From: Setophaga petechia
Lineage: Eukaryota > Chordata > Aves > Passeriformes > Parulidae
Assembly: GCA_024362935.1 (NCBI GenBank)
Contig: JANCRA010000010.1
Coordinates: 5,820,501 to 5,884,500, forward strand
Reading direction: 5' to 3'
Length of the DNA stretch: 64,000 nt
The translations under genes were made by a program, and so were the position numbers. Shown piece after piece: positions 56,401 through 64,000 of the stretch; within the stretch, counting starts at the first letter, position 1, and each line of letters starts with the position of its first letter. The notes beneath the pieces were generated by a model. It was not told the DNA's origin, ran no database searches, and was given only the letters and a program-made list of their open reading frames with translations.

Positions 56401-59400
56401 AAACGCTTCTCCTGGTATGTCTCCTCCTGCCCCTTCACCTTCTCACCCTGCTTGAGGGCCAGGTCAAAGGAAGAGGACTGGTGCATCCTGGAGATGCTCT
56501 TTGAGGTCTGCAGGATCTCCTCGTACACCGCTCCTGCCTTCGGCAGGGCACTGGAATAGTCGGGCTGGGAGGGGCGCGTGAGGCCACCGTCGTACTGGTA
56601 CTCCTCGCCATATTGGTAGTCAAAGCCGTTCTGGCCCTCAGTACTGCGGTAGCCAACCTGCTGGTAGGTGCTGCTGTAGGAAGAGGCAGGCTGGGCCTGC
56701 TGGACCTGCTGCTTCTGCATCATCTCTGCCTTCCGCATCATCTCCTCATAGGCTTCCTCGGCGCTTTTCAGGGGCTTGCTGATGGGCTGGCTGGAAGCAC
56801 TCTCCACCTTCTCTGTCGGGGAGTACAGTGACATGAAAGTGGGCAGGTTGTATTCACTGCCAGACTTGTACAGCTTGGAGGTCACAGCATCAAAGCTCTC
56901 TGCTTCTGAGTCAATAGAAGGCGAGTACTCGGAGCAGGAGGAGCGGTGCAGCTCCTCCATCTCTGCCGCCTGTCGCAGCTCCTCTGTGGGGGAGGCGTCC
57001 TCGATGGGGGAGAGATTGCTGGGGGGGGTTTTGGAGCGCTCCCTCCTCCGCTGGGCCCTCAGCTCCTCCTTGTCACGCTTGGTCTTGCGCGCTGTGCTCC
57101 GGATGCGCTGCTGCTCCACCTCCCGCATCTTCTCCTGCTCCCGCAGGAGTTCCTCTTCCTCCCGCATCTCCTCCTCCTCAGATGAATCCTCAATGGTGGG
57201 CAGCAAGGGGCCATGTGAGCGATGCCGAGCCTTCCTCTGCTGCTTCACCTCCTCCAGGCGCTGCCGGCGGCTGGGGCTGCTGTCGCTATCCTCCTCCAGA
57301 GAGGAGATGGAGGTGGGTGAGGTGCCCGAGGTGTAGCTGGGCGTTGTGGCTGGCAGGGTGGAGGAATACTCGCCCCGTGAGCGCTCCTCAGGGGAGCCTG
57401 TCAGGCTCTCCATCTCCAGCTCGGGCTCCCGGTCCACACTGGTATCTGGCTCCTGGCCAATCTCCATCTCCCGGCCATAGCCAGTTGTGCTGTTCAGCTC
57501 AATGGTCTTGAATCGCCGCAGCCCACCCTGGGCCGTGCTCAAGTCATCACCCTCCACTGCCTCCACCTCTTTGCTCTCCTCTCCTGTGTACATGCTGGTG
57601 GCACCATGTGGCAGGCGCCGCTTGGCCGACGCTGGCTCTTTGCCCTTCTCTGCCTCGTTCTTCTGCCCAGCTTTGGGGATGCTGTACTTGGTGCGCCCAT
57701 AGCCTTCCTCATCCTCCTCGAGGTTGTCCTCCTCAGCACTCATCTCCAGGATCTGTCTCCGCATGAACTCCTCATCTGTCACCTCTGCCTCCTGGCCCTT
57801 GGTCCGGGGGGGCACTGGGGAGAAGCCCCCCTCGCTGCTGTCCTCCACATAGTCATGCCGCAGCTTGCTGCCAAACTCATCTGAGGACTCTGCACTTTCC
57901 CGCCGCTCCCGCTGGTTCTCCCACTCCTCATCCTCCTCCAGGATGTCCTCCAGCTCCTCGTCTGAGTCAAAGGCTTCAGGGGTGATGGAGAGGTACCGTG
58001 GCCGCTGCTGTTGCCGCTGGTCGTCCTGCGGCTCTGTGCGGCTCTTGCTGCGCTCAGGGGACTGTGTGGGTGCACCCCGGCCTTCCAGGAGAGGCCGCAT
58101 GCTGCTCTCCAGCTTGGTGAGCTCAGAGGGGCTGGGAGGGCTCTGCCCAGCCAGCCCTGTGCTGCTCAGCTTCTCCTCTTCCTGCTGCACCAAGCCGGTG
58201 ATCTCGCTCTGAGAGCTGGAGATGCCGTCGGAGGAGTAGCCGGTGTCGCTGAGGCTCTGGGGGCTGCGGGACAGGTCTGGGGGGTAAGGCTTGCTGCCGT
58301 CCTGCAGGCAAGGGAGAACACAGCGTCACATCCAGGCAGCTCCAGAGCTGCTGCTCATAATTCCCCCAAACTGTCTCCCAAGGAGCACACAAAAAGTCTG
58401 GGCACCACTGGAAGCCAGCCCAGAGCAAAGTCAGGGGGCCACCCTGTGTCCCTCAATTCAGTGGCACATCAGTAACTTGTCTGTGCTAATAAAGGCAGGT
58501 TAGAGGGTGTTCTACAAGCAGGGGATGGTACAGCAAATGGCCCTGGGCATAAATACATTGAGGACTAATAAATATGTTTGAAAAACTGGGCCCCCAGCCC
58601 CCAAGGCACGCTTCAGAAGCAGGGCTGGCCCCAGGATCCTTGCTTGATGCCAGCAGAAATAAACAGCCCCCTTTAATTGGTTTGACAATTAGGGAGTGTG
58701 AGGGATTGAGCCATGGGGACTGTGCCATCACACCCAGCCCTGGTGCTACTGGCAGGACCTGCCACCCTGCCAGAGGCACCACAGACCACTTGATTTTGGG
58801 GACCAAGGAGCCTCTTCCCTGGGGGCTGCACAGCAGTGAGGGGGCAGCCATTCCCTCCCAGCTGGTGGGGACCTTGTGCCATGTCCCCTCCCCATGAGGG
58901 GCTCTGCTGGCTGCTGCTGGGATAGTTGCTTGTGGGGAAACACCATCCCAAGGTAGACAAATGTTTCACCAAATTGTTATGAATTTTAGAAAAGGTGGGA
59001 TAAAGAGCATGAAAAACACCCACTGCTGCAACATGGAATGCTGGAAAATGAGTTTTCCATTTGACAACAAATCCCATCTACCGTTATATTATTTAAAAGA
59101 AATGCAGAGGCCAGACATGACCTGAACTATCGCATTTTGCCTGAATCGATGTAATCCTAATAAAAAGAAGGCAAATATCAGCATGCTGCCATGGAGCCTG
59201 TGAAGGTCCTTCCCCATCTGCGGGCACAACTTCTGACAGAGGCACAGCTCAGTACCACGCCAGCCTAGGGCAGGGTGTGGTGCCCAGGGATGCTCGGAGC
59301 TGGATGCTCCCTGAGTGCTCACCTCCTGCTCCTTTGCCCGCGGCGCCTCGGGGAGTGCCTGGCTCTCCTTTCTCTCCACCTCTTGTTTGGGGGTCATGCT

Positions 59401-59781
59401 CTTCCCCTTTGGAGCGACGCTCTCAGGAGCTCTGGAAGGCTCCGGGGCAGCTTTGGGCAGGGGCTTTTCCTCTGCCGGCACCGGGGGCTTCTTTTCTGCT
59501 GGCGGTGGGGGCTTCTTCTCCGCCGGGGCAGGGCTCGGGGTCCTGCTCTGCTCAGCAGCGCGGAGGCTCCTGGCGGGCGAGGGTTGCTGCTCGGGCGGCG
59601 CGGGCTCGGCGGGCACGGGTGCCGGCGTGGGCGCTCTCTGCTGGCCGGCGGCGGGCGGCTGGTGCCGCGGGGAGCCGCTGGACGGCGGCTTTGGGGTAGG
59701 CAGTGGCATTGGGGCAGGGTCGCCGAGGCTCCCTTCGAGCAGCCGCTGAGTTTGGCAGTTCAAGCACAGCCATTCGTTCTT
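46804..59781 (-). CDS. BSN: Bassoon presynaptic active-zone scaffold, C-terminal 3,415 aa (5' end outside window)
   Basis: Giant presynaptic cytomatrix protein that organises the active zone. Coding exons on the minus strand: 59781-59323, 58301-51657 (6,645 nt, the hallmark giant exon), 50911-48784, 48480-47744, 47393-47300, 47171-47028, 46844-46804; together 10,248 nt in phase. The first exon begins with the last zinc-ligand pair of the second zinc finger (EWLCLNCQTQR) followed by a Pro/Ala/Glu linker. The giant exon opens with DGSKPYPPDLSRSPQSLSDT, as in mammals, and contains a long Gln/Glu/Arg coiled coil (about 53,220-52,845) and repeated QT motifs. The next exon has a second coiled coil (about 50,770-50,560) and a poly-Ala run. 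The last exons encode ESVFSKILPGG and end GKKFTSFW, almost identical to the remembered mammalian C-terminus. The N-terminal exons lie to the right of the window. Mammalian BSN is about 3,900 aa. Confidence 0.95.
50912..51656 (-). other. BSN: BSN intron after the giant exon
   Basis: A 745-bp intron with donor GTATGTCAC and acceptor TTTGCAG. I see no other feature in it. Confidence 0.8.
58302..59322 (-). other. BSN: BSN intron before the giant exon
   Basis: A 1,021-bp intron with donor GTGAGCACT and acceptor CTGCAG. I looked for a further coding exon, because the mammalian protein has a longer linker here, and saw none. Confidence 0.7.
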
Positions 59782-60840
59782 CTGCAAAAGAATGGAAGGA
59801 AAAGTTCTGTTGAAATTCGGGGAGCTTCACCCCAGCAGGGATCTCCTCATGGAGGAGCTCTGCTGGTAGGACACCTGGCAATGGTGCAGAGGATTCGGCC
59901 CACCCAAACCAAATAACCGGCTGTGGAGGGGCATGCAGCATCATAGCCATACCCTGCAAACCATCCACATCCAGCTCCAACCCATCCCTACCCTTGTCCA
60001 GAACCCAGAGATGTCCAGCCAGAGGTACCATGGCTGCAGCACAGGGATTGCACACTCTCCCCCACAATCCCTCAGCATCACCAGCTCTTTCATTCTTCAG
60101 CTTTGTGGTATTTCAGTTTTAAGTGAAATTAAACAATCAAAGGCATATTACTACCGCAGCTTAACACTTCTCAGCTCCATACAGCTCCTCTCTCGCTCTG
60201 ATTTGTTTTCTTTGATACAATAAAGGTTTAATAGCATAATCATAACACTTATGGCTCTTTTTTCTAGGTTAACAAAAATACTGGCTACACAAGTATGCCA
60301 GAATTTCCCAAAGATATTACCCAAAGTACACGCTGTGCAGGAAAAGAACAAGACAATCTTGTCTAGTGAAATTCTCAGCAAGAGCTGTCGTTTTATGGCC
60401 TGGAAAAAGCAGAGGCAAGCGGGGCTGTGAGTGGCAGAGAGCCCACAGGGCTAAGGCAGGGGCTCTGCATTAAGAGATCAGAAGCACTTTCCTCCCCCGG
60501 GTTGCCCAAGGGCTATTTTTACCCACCCAGGATTGTCCAGGAATATGGGCCTGACATTTCCTTCACTTTAGATGTTTCAGCATCTTAAATCTCTTCAGTT
60601 TTGCTGCTAACAGCACAATATGCTCCAGGTTCCTTTCCCAGACTTCTCCTTTGTTTCTCCATGGCTCCCAAAGCTCAGGGAGGCCAACCTCAATGGGTGG
60701 CTGGCCCTGAGGAGCTGTCATGCTGTCTGAGAGGTGGTCTTGGTCTTCATCTGGACCAGCCTGGGGCCAGGGCTGTGTGCCCTGGGATCCCAGAGGCCAT
60801 GGTCTGCCTGGAGAAGACTGGGTTCATCAAAATGACATTG

Positions 60841-61107
60841 AGGAAATAGCCTCAGGTTGCACTAGGGGATGTTTAGATTGAGTATTAGGAAAAATTTCTT
60901 CACTGAAGGGGTTGTCAAGCACTGGAACAGGCTGCCCAGGGAAGCAGTGGAGTCACCATCCCTGAAGGGATTTTAAAGATGTGTAGATGTGGTGCTTAGG
61001 GACAGAGTTCAGTGGTGGCCTTGGCAGTGCTGGGATAACAGTTGGACTCCATGATATCAAGAGTCCTTTCCAACCTGAACAATTCCATGATTCTAATCTA
61101 TGACTCT
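60841..61107 (+). mobile_element. CR1 LINE, 3' fragment
   Basis: The sequence matches the remembered 3' end of chicken repeat 1. It contains TTAGGAAAAATTTCTTCACT, then GGTTGTCAAGCACTGGAACA, the GTAGATGTGGTGCTTAGGGA block and a final CCATGATTCTAATCTATGA close to the CR1 terminal ATTCTATGA octamers. It is 5'-truncated and lies in BSN intron, antisense to the gene. Several substitutions suggest an old copy. Confidence 0.92.
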
Positions 61108-62202
61108 AAATCCCATACCTATGGGACAGCAGAACTGTGACAGCCTTGTCATCTGCATCCCAGGAGTGTCCAGGTTATGAGGAGATGCTGGAGATGCCTT
61201 GCAGCTGGTGGTGGCCAGGAGCAGCAGGGCTTTCCCACGGACACATCTTCACCTCTGCAGCAATCCAGCCCAGGAGCAGCCATCGAGCCCCACGCTCTCC
61301 AGGGAGCAGAGGGGCAGGAGGGCTGCTCCTGCAGGAAAGGGGCAGGTGTAAAACATCCTCCCACACCCAGCACCCTGCAGCAGCCCCTGCTCTTCACACA
61401 AACATCTTAAGAATACATTAGGGCTTTGGAGGGCCATTAAAAAAATCCCTTTCAGCACGGTAATATTTAATTACTGCTTAATCAAAGAGAAAGTCTAATT
61501 AAGGGGCAAGTGCAGCCTATTGTATCTTAATGATTGCATTTGTCTTCTTTTATTTCAGAACTCATTCCCATGCCTCTGAATCAGATCTGCTTGCCCCACT
61601 CTGCTGTGTAATTATTCCAGACTGCAGAAGGAAATGTGATTGTGTGACACAAATTGAAACCATGCCTCATGGAAATACACGACCTTTCATTTTTAATTCA
61701 GGAATCCCATTTTTCTTTGCCAGAGCTCCCTCCCTGATGCAGGCAGTGAGGGCAGGGCACAATGCACAGGGGATGGGTTGGATGTGCCAGGGCAAAGCTC
61801 AGCCCAGTTCCTGCCCATACCTGTCTGCCACAGCACCACACCAGCTCCCAGCATGGTCCTGAAGGAGCTTGAGGAGATCAGCTTGCCTTGAGCAACCCTA
61901 CACCCTCCCTGAATGGGGCACTGGATATCCTCATGATGTCCCAACCTGCCAGACTTTGGTGCTTGGGGAGCTCTGCATATGTGATGGGCACAACTGCTTT
62001 TGCCCTTCCAGAGAAAAATTCAAGCCAGAAAGACCATGGAAGGCCAACACTGGCCACCAGTGCTGCAGATGCTGAGTGCCAATCAGGTCCCATTCATGGA
62101 GCCCATGGAGAGGCAGCTGTCACTGCTGGTGTGATCTCATCAGCACAAGGCTTAGGGCTCCTCCACAACCAGACAAGCAAAGTACTGATCTATTCCATGG
62201 GG

Positions 62203-62350
62203 ATGCCAATCCCTGGAAGTGCTCATGATCAGGCTGGATGGGGCTTTGAGCAACCTGGTCTAGTGGAAGGTGACCCTGCCCGTGGCAGAGGGGTTAGGGG
62301 ATGAGATGAAGGTCCCTTCCAACGCAAATCGTTCTACGGTTCTATGATCT
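62203..62350 (+). mobile_element. CR1 LINE, second 3' fragment
   Basis: It contains GGGGCTTTGAGCAACCTGGT followed by CTAGTGGAAGGTG, then AAGGTCCCTTCCAAC and a terminal TTCTACGGTTCTATGA. This is the 3' end of a different CR1 subfamily variant, in the same orientation as the first fragment and 1.1 kb away. It is severely 5'-truncated. Confidence 0.9.
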
Positions 62351-64000
62351 GATGTCTCTGCAGGTTGGTCTGAGGCTCCTCCCTGAGGTTCCTCCCAGCT
62401 GTGGCTCTGCAGCCATTCCTCTTGGCAGCTGCCCCAGTTTGAGCAGCTCACCCTGCCATCCTGCTCTCGTAGATGTGACAGCTCCACTCTTCATGGGACC
62501 GCACTGGGAAGTGGATAAGGGAACAATCTCTATTAAAAATAGCTCTGCCAAAAAGATTGTGGAGCTCCACTCTGAAATGCCCCATGTCTTTCAAAGCAGG
62601 GAGGAAGGCCAGGGTACAGAGGGAAGGCAGGAACCAAGGAAAGGCAAGCAGAGAAGGTCCTTGGGCTTTGCCAGCTGTGAGAGGTGCCTGCCAAGCCCCA
62701 GAGACACTCAAACTGAGAGACTGGCATATGCTGACTTTGCATTTTCTCTTACTGGCTTTTCCTTCAGCACCTCTGGGATCTTACATGCTGAAGAGACCCT
62801 GCTGACAGTCCTACACTCTGTGCTTCAATCTGAACCCCTGTGGAAAATCACTGTGAGGTTATGTCAGAAAGGCAGTGAAGGGATAACTGAATTTCCCTGA
62901 GCTGTGGGAGAGCCCCATCCCTGCCACAGCCAGTGCCACGTGGAGCTGTGTGTGAGCACAGACCGTGCTGCAGCAGCCAGCGCAGCATTTGCCATCACAG
63001 CTCACAGTGGCTGCAGTGAACGCTCCAGCAGCAGCAGCTGTGAGCTGCCCAGCTCCCACATGCACATGAGGGAGAGAGAAATCCTGCCCACGGCAGCTGC
63101 GGGAAGGTGGAGGCAAGCAAAGCTGCCCATGCCAGTGGGAATGCCTCTGGCAAACCATTCTGAGCTCTTGGTTCCATCTTTAAGAGACCTCTGCAGCCCT
63201 ATCAACCCCAGCACTGACACCTGTCATGTGTCTGAGGGCTAAATCCCAGGGGGATTTAGGATGTGAGGGTGCTGAAGCTGAGGCCCCTCCCAGCCTTGTG
63301 CTGGTGACAAATGATCTGTCCCTCTCCCGCAGCGTTATCAGCTCGGTGTTTGGTTATCCCACAGCACCTCTGCTCCCTCTCACAGGGACTGGCTCTGAAG
63401 CAGCTTCCTCCTCCATATAACCTGGCCTCAAGCATTTCCCAGAGAACACGGCCAACGGGATTAAGCTGCCCCTGAGAAAAATGCAAACATTGGAGGAGCG
63501 GCTGCTTTGCTAACAGCTTGTAAATCCCCATTGAGATTAACCAGATCCCACGAAGATAATAATAATTAGGCTGTATTTAGTGCTTTACATGTCCAAACCC
63601 GTGGATGCCCAGGAAGCCAGGGTGCCCCTCGTTGGGGTGGAAAATGGGTAAGGAGCTTATGGCAAAGGCACAGCAGCTTCTGTCTGTCTCCACACTGAAA
63701 GATGCTGGAAACCTTGGCCCTGATCAGGGTGGGGATTGGGCTTTGCTTGGCACTGGGGCTTGCTGCCTTAGAACTGTGGTGGTGGGCATGGGAGGTTTAA
63801 CCAAGGGGAGCACAGCTATGGGGAGCACGGGCTGGTGAAGGCTGTGGCACACAGGGAAGATGGGCAACACTGCTGGGATACAGAGCAGGCTCCAGGCAGA
63901 GGAAAGTATCAATAATTAAGGAGAGGGATGAAACCAAAGTGTGCCTGAGATGCCATCTGAAATGAAGAGGCGCTGGCACGGCAGGGCACACTGGAACACA

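Larger units (their letters stand above)
59782..64000 (-). other. BSN: BSN intron, running off the right edge
   Basis: No exon-like frame with splice sites was found between the zinc-finger exon and the window end. The segment has ordinary intronic composition and two CR1 tails. The exons with the first zinc finger and the start codon must lie further right. Confidence 0.75.

Overview
The window looks like nuclear DNA from a bird. It has short, GC-rich introns, two CR1-type LINE tails near the right edge, and a gene order (Bassoon, acylaminoacyl-peptide hydrolase, MST1) that matches the vertebrate block on human 3p21.31. The genes are split into exons with GT-AG junctions and polyadenylation signals. 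There are no operons, ribosome-binding sites or other prokaryotic features. The species is not determined; 'bird' is an inference from CR1 and synteny.

Layout. Positions 1-28,079 hold no exon I can support; this is probably the long 5' intron of a gene transcribed leftwards. Positions about 28,080-29,470 are a strong CpG island with several splice-donor sites on the minus strand (candidate alternative non-coding first exons of that leftward gene). MST1 starts on the plus strand at the island's right edge and runs to 33,891 in 18 exons (704 aa). Two head-to-tail copies of the APEH family follow on the minus strand. A diverged but intact paralogue (34,086-38,426, 22 exons, 729 aa) lies next to the canonical APEH (38,750-43,266, 22 exons, 731 aa). 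The 3' part of Bassoon (BSN), also minus strand, has its coding exons in 46,804-59,781 and an inferred 3' UTR reaching about 43,970. The first BSN exons lie beyond the right edge, and 59,782-64,000 is BSN intron.

Roles. MST1 encodes a secreted, kringle-containing, catalytically dead serine-protease homologue (the ligand of the receptor MST1R/RON). APEH is a cytosolic serine peptidase of the prolyl-oligopeptidase family that removes N-acylated amino acids from peptides. BSN is a giant presynaptic active-zone scaffold. They are neighbours by ancestral synteny, not by pathway.

The most notable item is the APEH tandem duplication. Both copies are complete, their intron phases match throughout, and both keep the Ser-Asp-His triad, but the diverged copy has changed glycines around the nucleophile. 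It is squeezed between MST1 and APEH, with only about 290 bp upstream and about 100 bp of 3' UTR. Exon limits were read by eye from splice sites, phase continuity and remembered family sequences; no alignment or database search was run.
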